Shown here piece by piece: positions 11,272 through 23,430 of a stretch of 64,000 bases of DNA (positions are counted from its first letter, which is position 1; every line of letters begins with the position of its first letter). The DNA is from Blumeriella jaapii (taxonomy: Eukaryota > Ascomycota > Leotiomycetes > Helotiales > Drepanopezizaceae): assembly GCA_009599575.1 (NCBI GenBank), contig VWND01000075.1, positions 930,001 through 994,000 on the forward strand, given 5' to 3'. The notes beneath the pieces were generated by a model that saw only the letters and a program-made list of their open reading frames with translations, was not told the origin of the DNA and did no database searches. Position numbers and translations under genes: made by a program.

Positions 11272-11684
11272 TATAAAAATTAAAAAACAAAGAAATATTA
11301 ATTTAAATAATAAAACTTAAATAAAATTAAGTTAATAGTTAAACTAATTTTTATCTTTTATATTTTTAGTAAAAAGCGTGTATAAATACAAAAAAAAGAG
11401 TGGAGCTCTCGAGAAAAGTATTTTCCAAAAAACCAGGCGAATCCTATTTAGTATGTTTTTTCAGCCCCTATCCCGACCTTTTTTCATCCTTTTTAATATA
11501 ACCCTAATAACTGGTTCCTTAGCAATTACTTTCATAAAATGTTTTACCTAAATATTATTTCCAACCCCCATAATACTATCCGGCCCTCACGGCCTATCCG
11601 CAGAAAGTGCTATTCGAAGGTTGGTAGGAGGCAGAAGGTTTTGGCGGATCACCTGACTTATACACGTGATATTGGTTCCTGACA
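11272..11684 (-). repeat. Element C 5' LTR (413 bp)
   Basis: It aligns over its full length with 4330-4742. The right, outer portion (about 11450-11684) is C/G-rich and nearly intact, while its inner portion is mutated: the mirror image of the partner LTR. Confidence 0.9.
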
Positions 11685-11689
11685 GTCGT

Positions 11690-13400
11690 AATAGCGGCGA
11701 GCGTACGCACGAGCTTCGTTTGCGTTTAGCTTATATAAAAAATAAAAAAAAAAAGAAATATCGAGCTTTCAGTTTCAATTAGTATAGGAAATATAACCGT
11801 ATATAATTTCAAAAAATAAAAGGCTATTTAGACTTTCGTAAAAAAGGATTATTTGGGCGAAATCTATTATTAAAAGAAATTCGTTTTAATCGTTTTAATA
11901 AAAGTTCACGAAGGGTCGAAAGCGTTTTTGCAAATATTAGTTGTAAATTTCGGTTTGACCGTCGGTTTTAAAATAAACGGCTGTCGAAAACTTTAATTGC
12001 GTATCGAGTATTTTGTTTAATTCAAATTAAAAAATAAACTAATATTAAAGGCTACGATCGTTAATAATACTTTTTAAAAGGCCAAAATACTTATACACGT
12101 GGAATATATATAATTTGGCGAAGCTTCGAACGTTAATATTTTTATAACAGAAAATCGAAATAATTTGCTTAGAAAAGCGATTTATTATTACGAATACGTT
12201 ATCGTAACCGTGTTTGTTTTTGTTAAAATTGTAAAAATCTATTATAACGTGCTTTTAAAAATGGTCAGAAACAGAAAAAAGCTAAAAAAAGCCGAGGCGT
12301 TTATTTTTTAAAACAAAACTTTTTCGATAAGCGTAGCAATTGCGATAGTATTATTTTACAAAAGCTGTTATATTTCGCTAATAATATTGGTCCGAAAGCA
12401 ATTGCGTAATTTTGCGAGCGTTAAAATAAACGGTAAAAATTTGGTCGTGCATTTTTCGTATAAAAGCCAAACGAAAATAATCGACGTTTGATATTATTAA
12501 GCGATTATAATATAACAGCAGGTCGCGTTTAAATATATACAAAATATTATTAGCGTCGTTTTTTTTCGCAACGTTTCGTACAGCTTTTTTTCGAAAAGCT
12601 ATTAGGCTGTTAGCTGTGCGATTAGCGTAAAAAATTTAATTAACGATACGAAGTACGGGAAAAAAATCAGCTATTTCAACGATAAAAACAGCTGTTTCGA
12701 AAGCCGTAGAAAATCGAAGTTTTTTAATTAAAGCGGTAATCGATTTGATCGGTTCGAAAAAAAGTTTGCAGACGCTGAATGCGTTTAAAAAAATTTTGAC
12801 GGTCGAATTCGTTCGTACGACGTATTAATACGTCAGCCAAAAGGTTGTGTTTACTTGGTTTGTACGTAATAAAAAAGTTATAGTCGGCGAGGAGCTCGGC
12901 CTAACGTGCTTATCGAGCGTTTAAGAATTTAAAAGTTATAAAATACTTTAAAGCTTTATAATTAATAATTATTTTAATTTAATAAATTAAGCTAGTTAAT
13001 TTAGCACGAAAATTGCTTAAAGATTTTACGATTGCGAGCATTTTTTTATCGTATACGACGTAGTTTAGTTTTGCGAAGATTATGGTTTTGCTAAAATAAG
13101 CGATTAAAAGCTAGTCGTTATTATAAAATTGCGAAAGCACAAAAGCTATTACGCCGTCGGAAGCGTTAGTTTTTAATATGCAAAAAAGGTTTTGTTTGTA
13201 ATATTATAAAATTGATACAATAATAAAAGCTAGTATAAAAAGGTCGAAATTTTTCTGATATTTAAAAATAAAATTATAAAAAACGTTAGCTTTGGTCAAA
13301 TAAATCAAAAGCTTTGCAATTATACCGTAGTTTCGAATAAAACGTCGGTAAAAGTTATAAAAACCAAAAAAGCTTTGTATATTTTTTATAATAATAAAAA
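11690..13400 (-). pseudogene. A1 integrase core and RNase H
   Basis: This resumes A1 after C. Minus-strand integrase blocks are readable by comparison with A2 and A3: the HHCC region (~12340-12430), the core with a former HPQTDGQTE block (~11930-11980) and the C-terminal start. RNase H covers ~12850-13400. Stops interrupt all frames. The plus-strand ORFs here are shadows. Confidence 0.7.
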
Positions 13401-13404
13401 GCTT

Positions 13405-14346
13405 TTAATGGACGACCACGGAAACCTTTTTTAAATCTACTTTTAGGCTTTCAGTCGAAATAATAAAACTTAAGTAACGGGTTCGAATAACATTAAATTT
13501 AAATTTCCGAATATCGGCCTGTAATTTAGCGTCAGCGAGCTTTTGAAGCATTTTGCGAACGTATATAACGTATTTCAAAAAGTCGGACGAATAAATAAAA
13601 ATATTATTTAAATATATAATACAAAAATCGTTTAAATAATCGAAAAAAACGTCGTTTATATAGCGTTGATAAATTGCGGATTTATTAATAAAGCTAAAAA
13701 GTAGCATTTTGCATTTATAAGCGCCGTAACGCGTACGAAACGTCGTTAGTTTTTTATTAACGAAGTTTATTCGAATTTTATAAAAAGCTTGACGAATATC
13801 GAGTTTTGTAAAAATTCGCGCTTTCGAAAAACGAGCAAAAGTTTTATCGATAAAAAAAAAAAAGTAGCGATTTTTACGAGTAACGTTATTAAAAATTCGA
13901 TAATCGATATAAAAACGTAATAAACCGTCGGGTTTTTTGGCGAAAAGCATTGGAACAGCGAAAAAAGCGGTGAAAGGTTCGATAAAACTTTTGTTAAGAT
14001 TATTTTGCAAATAAGTTTTAATAATTTCGAGCTTTAAAATCGATATTTTATATAAAAAAATGTATTTTAGCTTTTTTTCATTTACAATAAGTTCGATTTT
14101 ATAGTCGTAGGGCCGGTAAAAAGCTAGCTCGTTATTAGCGGCTTTAGAAAACACGTGTTCGAAATTTTTGTATTTCGGAAAAAAAGATTCGAAGAAAAGT
14201 TTATTCGAAATTAGCTTTGCTAAACTGGTTAAAAGGGTCGAAATCGATATTTCGTTGGTTTTGAAACGTTCGAAAAAACTATAAGATTGGGTTTTGAGAA
14301 AAGTGTTGTACGTAAGGTCGTTTAGTATTTTGTCGATCTCGTACAA
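13405..14346 (-). pseudogene. A1 reverse transcriptase, stop-free but catalytically dead
   Basis: A 313-codon stop-free frame contains the Ty3/gypsy RT blocks: FAKKPDGLLRFYIDYR (135-150), ARIFTKLDIRQAF (176-188), RTRYGAYKCKMLLFSF (204-219) and the active site IIYLNNIFIYSS at 243-254. The family motif is YLDD; both Asp codons are now Asn (YLNN, plus-strand 13603-13614), each a G-to-A change. It looks intact to an ORF caller but lacks the two metal-binding aspartates, so polymerase activity is not expected. Its survival without stops is probably chance. Confidence 0.85.
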
Positions 14347-15229
14347 AAAAGTTAAAAATACTTCAACTGCTTTTTTTCTGGAAATTAGCTTGAAAACGTA
14401 TATAATAATTTGGCAGATGGAAATTAAATAAATAATAAATTAAAAGACTCGTTTTCGAATTGGTCGTTTGAAAGATTTAAAAGATGGCTTGTTTAAATTA
14501 TCGATTATATTAAACTGAAAGACTATCGCGGCGAAAGCTTTTTTTCGGTTTTTAATATAATTGTTTTTCGTAAAACGAAAAAGCTGTTTTGACGAAAAAA
14601 AAAAAAAAAAAAAAAAAAAATAAGAAATAATAAAAGAAGAATCGTCAGTCTGGAAAGATGGTAGTATAATTTCTTGTATTATTTTATTGGCGTCGTTATC
14701 GAAATTGGCACCGCGAATAAAATTCGATTTTTTCGCGTTTCGCATAGCGTCGTAAGTCTGCCACAATTGGTTAAGGTTTTTGTTACGTTTTACAGCGTCG
14801 TTTTGGTGGCGAGATTAAATTTTTCGAAAATATAAATAAAAGATTTTAATATAACGAGCGTAAAAGGCTGTGAAGGAATAAAACTTCGGTTAATAAAATT
14901 TGCGTTTATTATAATTTAATAAAATTTAATATTCGGCCAATTAAGCTTTTTTTAGAATTATATTATAATTTCCGAAGTTGATAATTAAAAAAAAAGTAAA
15001 CGATTGTATTCGATTATTAATAATAAAATTAAAAAGCGTAAAATATATAATTAAATGGCCACGAATTTTATTATATTTTTTTATAAGAAAAAAAGCCGAG
15101 AAAAGTTAAATCAAAAGTTTTAAAAAGAAAAAAAAAGATTTGATTAGCGCCGAATCGATTAACGTATAACCGTTCGTTTTGAAATCGGCGAACGCTTTTA
15201 TTTTATACGAAAAGCCATTTTTAATAAAT
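14347..15229 (-). pseudogene. A1 protease/pol N-terminal region
   Basis: The minus-strand frame 14440-14766 (WQTYDAMRNAKKSNFIRGANFDND) matches the A2 region at ~43990-44100 and lies between protease and RT in this family. A poly-A run at ~14598-14623 interrupts it. The frame breaks at 15229, where B1 is inserted, and resumes at 26535. Confidence 0.6.
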
Positions 15230-15233
15230 ATAA

Positions 15234-15500
15234 TATAAAAGTAGATAGGAAAATCAGACTGATACGGCCATATATCGGTGGGTAAAATAGTCTAGGGAAT
15301 CTCTAAAAAAGACTGAAGAAAGGAAAAAAAGAATGAGTGAAGGTATGAATTGGACTGCGTGCCTGCGGTATTATTTAAAAAAGTGTTTTGCTTTTATATC
15401 TGTTGAAGGTAATCAATGGCAAAGGGTTTCGAAAGGGTTTATGCTTCGATCATAGCTAAAACTACTAATTTCTATTAATACAAGGTATTACCGTTTTATA
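15234..15500 (-). repeat. B1 3' LTR (267 bp)
   Basis: It starts TATAAAAGTAG (original TGTAAAAG) on the plus strand and ends CCGTTTTATA. The outer, left portion (~15240-15380) keeps G/C bases, while the inner third is mutated relative to 26430-26530. Confidence 0.9.
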
Positions 15501-15690
15501 TTTTGTTTTAAATAATATACGTAGTCGTTTTTGATTACGACTAAAAAAAACATAATTCTAATAAATGTAATTTAGTTTATTTTATATAATTTAAAAATTT
15601 ATTAATTAAAAAACCGAACTTTTTAGCCCTACGCTTTTTTGGTTTTTTAACCCGTTTTTGGCCTTTTTGCTGTTAGCTTTTGCGGAGGGG
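15501..15690. other. B1 short gap between ORF3 and 3' LTR
   Basis: AT-rich sequence with no recognisable frame. The equivalent in B2 is 54640-54802. It probably holds the 3' UTR and polypurine tract of B. Confidence 0.4.
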
Positions 15691-18600
15691 TAGCGTTTTG
15701 CTTATCGTTTAAATTATTTTGTTTATTTTGTTTTTTTAAAAAGTAATTCGATAAAATATTAATCGAGGTATCGTTTAGATTTACGAACGTTCTGATAGCT
15801 TTTTCGTCGATAATATTATTAAATATCGCCGCTACGAATGCTTTCCACGACTTTTTTACGTAAATAATAGATTCCAGCTTTTGAACGTGGTTCTACGCTT
15901 TGCAAAAAGCGCTGAAAAATCTTGTGTTGAAATCGTAAAAATAATCGATTAATTCGTCGTGATTGAAACCGATTAACGCTTTTGCTTCGCGTAAAACTAA
16001 TAAATCGAACTACGATTATTTACCGACGAATGCTTTTAAAAAAGTTTCGAGGCCTGTAAAAAAAACTATTTTACGAAATAATTCGGAAATAGTCGTTTGC
16101 AATCGAAATTACCGAAAATGCTATAATTGTTTTCGCCGCAGTACAAACAATATTAAATTGCCTATCGGATTGTCGTTTTCGAAATAGTTTTTGTACTTTT
16201 GCGCCGTGTAATTATTCGAACAAATTAGTATCGCCGTCGGTTTTTTGGGTTCTGAATTTGACAAAAACCTTTTACTTAATCGAAAAGCTGACAAAGGTTA
16301 TTTTATTTTTTATTTCGTAGCCTTCGGTTTCGTAATCCGATAAAATAGCCGAGGCCACTGTTTTAAACGCGTTAAAATACGAAAAAGCTAAGCTTTTTTG
16401 GATGGTTTTAATCAGCTTGGCGTCGTGGTATAATTGCAGATAAGCTTCGATTATTTCCGAATTATATACGAATGCAAACAGAACATGGTAATCGAAAATG
16501 GCGTCGATAAGGTTTTCGATCTTTTCCTTTTTTTAAAAGTCGGCGATATCGAATTTTATAATTATAATACGATCGGGGCCAGCGAAACCTAAGGCGATCG
16601 GAACGTTAAAATATGCCACGAGGCGGTAGTTTCTAGGATTCCGAATAATTAAAACAGCGAAATAAAAGCCGGGGTGTATTCTGAAAGCTTATTAAATGAA
16701 ACTGTAAAGCATATTAGCAAAAAAAGCTGTAAGCGTTTTTTAGGTTTTGACCAGTCGGAAATAATACTTGTATATAGCTACTTTTTCTTTTATAAAATAC
16801 AATAGTAGCTTGTTTTCTCCGTTATAAAACCTTACGTAATTAACAAATTCGCAGTTTAATTTAAATAAATTTTAAAATATATTTTCGATCGAAAAATTAA
16901 AAAAGTCGGCTTTTGGAAATACTTATTGCTTTTATTTTTTTACGTTTCAATCGAGCTTTATAATCGCGTTGAATGCTTTAGGGTTTATTTTAAAATTTGC
17001 GTATTTTAAATAAGCTTTAGCACGTGTTTAAATAGTTTTCGTAGTTTTTCGTCGGAATATAAATTGATTATTAAAATTAATTTCGAATACGTCGTAATCC
17101 GAATTTCTGATAGCAGCAAATCGATTAGCAAAGCCGATAACGTCAACTTTTTTTATAATTAAATTGCAGTACGCCGCGTAACAACGTATATAAAAATGGC
17201 AGAATTTGCCGTTTTTAGCGTTAACGTTATTCGTAAAAACGAAATTAAAAAATCGGAATTTTTTAGCAAAAAAAAGCTCGAGTAAAAACGGATTACCGTT
17301 TTTAAAAGTTTTTTTTATTTGTTTCGGCGTATTATATTTGCAATTTTCCGAAAAAAGCTTAGTTCAGTTTTCGTTCGAAGCAAAAAGAAAAAAGCTGACG
17401 GATTTATTTAACTTTTATATAAAAATGTCGAAATAAAACTTTTGGATCGTTTCGTCGTCGAAAGCGAAAGTTTTAAACAAAATAATTTGATTTTGTGCTT
17501 TTTGTATGATTTTTTCCGCGATAATTTCGATATTTTTTTTCAAGCTTTTTCGGTCGAATCGTATAATAATCGAAATCTTAAATATTTTTATTAAAATTTA
17601 AAATATTAGCGATTCGACGTTTTTAAACGCAGTAAGCGTTTTTAATATTTGCGTATTTAGTTTCGAAAAGTCAGATTCAAAATCGTTTGGATTTTTTTTT
17701 TTCGAAGTGCCGGCGTTTTTTAAATCCGATTTTATAAAATCGTCGCGTTTTTTATTAATTAGCTTAAAGCCTATAGCTCGGCGTTGATTTCCGGCTGTTT
17801 TTATTCGCGGTGTTTTTTTTGCTAGCGACGTAAATAATTTTCTTTTTCGAACAAAAAGAATTTCGGAAATATCGGCGCGTTTTTTTACGTTTTTTGTTTT
17901 TATTTTTTCCGAAATTGTTTTTATAAATATAATAGATTTTTTGTATTCGAATAAACGGTTGTTTGTTGTTACGCTTTTGATTTCGTTTTCGGATTCGTTT
18001 TCGATAATTAAAAATAAAAATCGCCGAATTGTTTTGGTTGCTTTAGAAATATTAATTGCTATTGCGTATATCTTTTCGAATTAAACGAAAATAATATTAG
18101 CTTTTTCGTTTTTTTCGTCGTCGTAAGTTTAAAGCGTCGGAATGGCGTCGTTTTTTTCGTTCGGTATAAAAATGCCGTATTTAGCGACGCTTAGTTTTTT
18201 GCTTTAAAAAAGAATCAGATTTAGGGTTTCGCAGCCGACTAGAACTTTTTTTGGCGATTATATAACGTCGTCGATTAATTTGCAGACAGTTGTAAAAAGG
18301 CCTATAAATCTGCGGGCTTTTGGATTATTAGCTTTCAGAGCTTGCGCCTTAAAAATATAGGCGTTTAGTACCCAGATTTCTTTTTTCGTAAAAGTAATAG
18401 TTTCGAAAAAGCGAGCGAAATGCCGAAGTAGAATAATACCGGTGATTTTGCTAAAAACGTATTTTTAAATATTTTTTTTTCGTTGATTTAGCAAAAAACG
18501 CAAAATTCGGTTTGTTATTTTTTTTTTATTATTTCGAATCTTTTTTGCTTCGGCGAAAGCTTTTAAAGCGTTGTCGTAATTCAGCAGAAATTTGTCGTAA

Positions 18601-18890
18601 TCAAAGCTTTTGCGAACGAATTCAGTTTTAACGAAACTTTCGTAATCGAATAAAAATTCGTTGACGTTTTTAATTATTATATCGAGTTGTTTTATAAATA
18701 TTTTTACGAAAGCTGTTTATTAATTTAGAATAGCGGTATTATATGCTTATTTAAATTCGAAAAAATTGCGTATAATGGTTTCGTTCCAAAATAAATTAAA
18801 AATAAGCTTGCCAGGTTTGGTAATGTTTTATTTAAAAAACGATATGATATCGATGAGTTTGTTAATTAAAAAAGATGTATTATATTTATT
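15690..18890 (-). pseudogene. B1 ORF3: ~1,060-codon unknown frame after integrase
   Basis: A long, stop-broken but co-linear frame on the minus strand lies between integrase and the 3' LTR; the same frame occurs in B2 at 51420-54600. The N-terminal block reads LINKLIDIISFF near 18860, followed by NLFWNETIIR. The middle (~17300-17900) is polar and Lys/Arg/Ser-rich (e.g. KKRADISEI, KLFTSLAKK). The C-terminal third contains LIIRNPRNYRLVAYFNVPIA near 16640. No transmembrane segments, zinc motifs or known catalytic signature were found. It is not envelope-like (no signal peptide or fusion-type hydrophobic stretch). Stops fall at former CAA/CAG/TGG codons, as expected for RIP of a once-coding frame. 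Confidence 0.6.
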
Positions 18891-18975
18891 AAAAAATAAA
18901 TGGGAAAAAGTACGGAAACTATAAAATATTTGTATTTAAAAGCTACGGGAATCCGTATGCTGTTTTTTTAATAAA

Positions 18976-19350
18976 TTATAATTGTTCAGATAAGCATTTG
19001 TTCAGAACAACGAAAAAAGTAAATAATACAAAAAATAACAAACAATAAAATATATAAAAGATAGTTTTCGTAAAATATACGAGTAATATAAATGTATCAA
19101 ATATGCGGCTTAAAATATGTATAAAGTTTTTGTTTTGATAAGTAAAAGTATAGTCAAACAAAAAAAAATACAATAGATATTTTAAATAATATAAAAAAAG
19201 GTTTGCAAAAATAAATAATATATATAAAACAGGATAATTAAGTTGTATATAAATAAAGCAAAACAAAAATAATAAAATAATATATAATAAAAAAAAAAAA
19301 TAATAAACAACGAAAATAATAGAACAGTTAATAAATAATTTTGTAAGCAC
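18976..19350 (-). other. B1 hydrophobic 124-codon frame between pol and ORF3
   Basis: An open frame rich in Phe/Ile/Leu/Tyr starts with ATG and ends LNKCLSEQL. It has almost no CpG, unlike the flanking RIP-altered coding DNA, so it may have been AT-rich spacer before RIP. In B2 (50951-51330) the start (MLTKLF.NCSI) and end (VVLNGCLSEQL) are conserved but the frame is broken. It could encode a small multi-pass membrane protein or be an AT-rich intergenic region that happens to be open. I favour spacer. Confidence 0.3.
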
Positions 19351-19389
19351 TTTTCTTTTTCTCGGTTATAAATGGAATTACGATTTGAA

Positions 19390-20965
19390 TTATGGTTTTA
19401 GCAGCGGAATCATCGTTCGGCTGTTTTTAAACCTTTCCAAAAGGTTTTTTTTTTTTAAAAATATAATCGCTTTAATCGGAGTCGTCGTTGGAATCGCTAG
19501 AATCGGAGTCGCTTTTTAATTTAAAATCCAAAGAATAAACTTGCTGGTTTTTTTTGTAAAATCGCTTTAACCGGTTAGCGGCGAACGTTTTTTTTAGTTT
19601 CGTTTTATCGAATTCCGTAAGCTTATAATAACTTTTATTTAATTCGGCCTCGTATATTTCGTAAAGTCCGAGCCATTTATAATTAAATTTAATATCGGCC
19701 GATTTATCGATAACGCGCTAAACGTCGTAAATTAAAACCAGATTTTCTTTTTTAATTAGCGTTTTTTTTAAAATCTTAGTTTTATTTCAAACTTTTTTAG
19801 CTGCTTTCCTATATTTTTTTTTTTTTAAAATCATTTTTTTTATATTTATATCGCGGTAGTCTAGTTATTTAAATTTTATTACTAATAGATCTGCTTTCGT
19901 TTTTATTTTAATTACGTTATAAAGCTTTTACATAAGCTATTTTGTTTTCAAAAATAATCGAGCGTTTTTACCGTACTAAATAAAAAATAAAATTATTTTA
20001 ATAAAAGCGTATATGTATATGCGCATAATAAAAAGTATTTCCGAGAATTTCCGCGACCAACGCTTATAGTTTTTTCGAATAGCTTTTAAAAAGCCGTTAA
20101 AAATATTTCTATAGCTTCGTTTAACGGATCCATTATTTTTCGAATTATAAGCTGAAATTTAAATACGTTAAATATCGTATTTTTTTGTAAAAGTTTCGAT
20201 AACGCTTTTGTTTTCGGATTTATTATCGACGTTTAATTTGCTAAACAAATTATATCGATATACAACGTTTTTTTAAAAAAAAGTCGTTATAATTTCGAAA
20301 GTGGCGTTTCGGAAAGATCGCTTTTCAAACTATTTAAATAAATCGTTAATAACAAATACGAAGCATATATAACCGCGATCGGTGGTCGGTACGCGCGTAA
20401 TATCGAAATTGATTTTTTTTCAAATTTTAAAAAACTACGTCGGATATAATAGATTTTTTTCTCGGCCAGGCTTTCGTTTTTAGCAAGAAATACAGCTTTT
20501 GACGAAGGCTTTACAGTCTTCGAAGCATTTTTTCTATTAGAAATCGTTTTTAGTTCGGTGATAAATGGTTTTAGCTTTTTTATAAAACATTTTTTCGTAG
20601 GCTTTTTTTATAATTTGAAACTTATCAGTTTTGTTATTTATTATTAAGCGTTTTTAATATATATTGTTTTTTATTTTATACAACTTTTTGTCGGCTAAAA
20701 TATAATCGAAAGCCTGGTTTTTAAATAATTTGAATTGATAATTTGATACGCTAAATGGTTTGAATAAAATGGTTAAATAATATACGATAAAATAAAAGTT
20801 TTCGGTTTCGTAATTATTAATTAAAAGTTTATTTTCGTTGCTAATCGGCTTATTCCGATCGTTTTCGGTTAAATTTATTCGCGATGCTAGCCGAAATAAT
20901 AACGCGAATGCTTTTTCGGCCCGAAAATTAGCGTTTTTCATTCGCGGTGCCAGCCGAAATGGCAA
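19390..20965 (-). pseudogene. B1 integrase
   Basis: Minus-strand reading from NNYETENFYFIVYYL (20840) through FKNQAFDYILADKKLYKIKNN (20660) into the zinc-binding and DDE core, with a C-terminal block near 19750-19550 resembling the tail after the core (LGPYRV-type). The parallel region in B2, 49300-50900, gives CIFCQKRKLGRKKNLLYPT for the zinc finger/core start and FVFAIDDLFK for a core block. The frame is broken by stops. Confidence 0.7.
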
Positions 20966-22880
20966 CGCAAATGGTTTTGGCTCTGTGAAATCCAGAGCGC
21001 AAATAGCGAAGCAGCCGATTTTATCAGCGATTTATTCGTCGATATTTTATTCGCTTTATTTAGCGAAGTCAGACGAATAAGATCGTTTTCGTCTGGAAAG
21101 GCCGTTTGCCGCTGTATTAATTGTTTTTAATATGTTTGATTTCGAAGTTTATAAATCGCATTTAAATTATTCAATTGATAACGAATGTTTTTAATAGGTT
21201 ATTGGCTTTTTTATTTAATTGATTAATAAAGATTTTTGCGTCCGTTTTCAAAATAAAATATACGTCGTATAATTCGCTTTTTATTTTTTTTATTATTTTA
21301 AAAGCGCTCCGATATTTTCGTTTGGTGGCATCGTAGCGTGCTTTCGCGGAAGATTATAGGCCGCTTTCGAATCGTGAAAAATGCCGTTTTTTGTTTTTAT
21401 CGATTTATTATAATACAGCTTTCTAATCGAAAATACTGGCGTCGACAATTAAAATGATTTTTTCTGCGTCTGGGCTGTAATCGATCCGTATAAGCGATAA
21501 GGCCGATAAAAAATCGTTTTTAAAAACTTTTATAACTTTGCTCTGCTTTTTTTTCTAAACGAAATCGATTTTTTTTTTTATCGTGGCGTAAATAAATGTA
21601 ATTTTCTAAAAAAAGTTTTTGATTTAATTGCGATAGTAAATCACAACGCTAATAAAAGCTTTGGCTTCGGTGATGTTTTCGCATTTTTTTTATTCGTAAA
21701 TCTTTTTAATTTTTTTTCGTTAAAGGTGGCGGCCAGCGCTATTAATTATATAACCGACGATATTTATTTCGGATATGCAAAATTTTAATCGAGGGCCAAT
21801 AATAGCTTTGGCTTTTTCGAAGCAGACTATAATTTTGTCGATGTTTTAAATATGTTTTATTATATAACGTCGAATTTTAAAAAAAATCTTTTTATTATTA
21901 TAATATAATTTAGGGCTTTTTATTCCGACGTCGTTAACGTAAAATAAAGTAATATCAAAAATGCAAGTTATAAGGATTTTGTATACGATTTTTACGAATT
22001 AGGCGATTGAATTAATAGCTTTTATAAATATTCTGGTTATACGTAATAAACCGATTGGAATTTGAATTGCTGTTATATCTCGAAATCGTAGGTTAAGTAT
22101 TAAATGGTCGTAGCCGGAAAACAAGTCGAAAAAAAAAGCGATTATTAATTTTGCGAATTCGTTTAAAAATTAGTCGACGTTGGGTGGCACGTTAGCGTTT
22201 CGTATCGTTATTCTATTTATTTCGACGATTGCGGTAATAAGTCTATAAATGTTTTTCTTTTTTTTCGCAATAATAAATTATTTGTTTTTGTATAAGCCGT
22301 GGCAAAATTCGAGGATCTTTTGCTTAATTCGTTTTTTTAATATTTCGATTATTTTATTTTAAAAGGTTTTAAGGACTAAAAAGGTTTTTTTTTGCCAGGT
22401 TTTATAAAATACGGTTTTAATATCGATGTAAGGCGTAACGTTAAGACTAAATTGGCTTATTTCGGTAAAATCGAAAACTATAACTTTTTTCCGGTTGCGT
22501 AAAATTTCGTACAAAATCTTTTTTTTTTTTGGCAGAAATTAGGTTCCGATTGCTAAGTTATTAAATCGTTTTTTTGTAAATCGGCTGCCAGATAATAAAT
22601 TGGAAAATCGGCCGATGATAAATCTTTCGAATTCGCTAATAATTAATTACGATAGTTTTGTTATTTCGTTTTTTTCGAACCAATCGTTTATTTTTTCGGA
22701 AATATTTTTATCGGATTCGCTAAAATTTACGGGTCGTATTTTATCAGCTTTGCGTTTATAAAAAATACTGATGTTAATACAAAAAAATAAGATGTGTGAA
22801 TCGGATTTGTTTAATACGAAAACGAAATTTTCGGAACTTTTATTTCCGAATTGATAGCTAAAAATATTAATATTAACCAA
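20966..22880 (-). pseudogene. B1 reverse transcriptase and RNase H
   Basis: The minus strand reads INDWFEKNEITKL (22680), EFCHGLYKN (22290; the target of A2 in the sister copy), DLFSGYD-like sequence (~22110) and TLFYVNDVGIKS with YVND at 21930-21941 (family FLDD, first Asp to Asn). RNase H follows, with an AADGLSKR-like end near 21090. This RT type, with TLPQGATNS and ..DDVGIK signatures, is one I recognise from fungal gypsy elements distinct from the A/D chromoviruses. Confidence 0.7.
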
Positions 22881-23099
22881 TTTTATTCGCGGTGTTATTT
22901 CGATTAGTAACGCGAATGCTTTTGGCTAATTATTTTCCAGATTTTATTATAGCCCAGCGTTTGTTTTGAAACCAAAACCGATTATTCGTTTTTCGATAAA
23001 ACGTCGATTAAAAAGATTTTGTCGCCGACGACGATGATTTGATTTTGAAAAGATCGGTTTCAATTTCAGAAAAAAGCTTTTATTTGGCCGTTTTCGGTG

Positions 23100-23430
23100 T
23101 ATTTAAAATTAACGAAACTTTCCAAAATCTAGGGCATTTCAAGAATAATAGGATAAAAGTATTTTTTTATTATTAAAAAGTTTTTATAAATAATAATATT
23201 TTCAACGTCGATTTTAATATTTCGTATAATTTTATTAAATTCAATCGTGTTTTTATTAACGGTAATATAAATTATTCGCTTATCGGTAATAATCGGAATA
23301 TTATTAGCTTCGGCTGTTTTCTGGTCTATGCAATTGATTTCGGCTTTATTATCGAATAAAGCGAAGGCGGTCGTATTTTTTTTAAATATTGTTTTTATTT
23401 TTAATGCTTTTATAGCCGTATAAAAGCAGT
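23100..23430 (-). pseudogene. B1 aspartic protease
   Basis: The minus strand reads ALFDNKAEINCIDQKTAE followed by IPIITDKRIIYI and DVENIIIYKNFLIIKKYFYPI. This is the retropepsin layout with the catalytic D-S-G changed to D-N-K by G-to-A, so it is inactive. Its B2 counterpart is 40351-40710. Confidence 0.65.

Larger units (their letters stand above)
4330..11684 (-). mobile_element. Element C: 7.36-kb Ty3/gypsy chromovirus inside A1
   Basis: LTRs of exactly 413 bp lie at 4330-4742 and 11272-11684, with 5-bp TSD GTCGT at 4325-4329 and 11685-11689. The undisturbed site can be read in A3 at ~60711-60725, where the same A sequence runs through without interruption. The minus-strand order is gag with two CCHC knuckles, protease, RT, RNase H, integrase, chromodomain. 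An unusually long 3' region (~4743-5800) carries an antisense frame. Confidence 0.9.
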
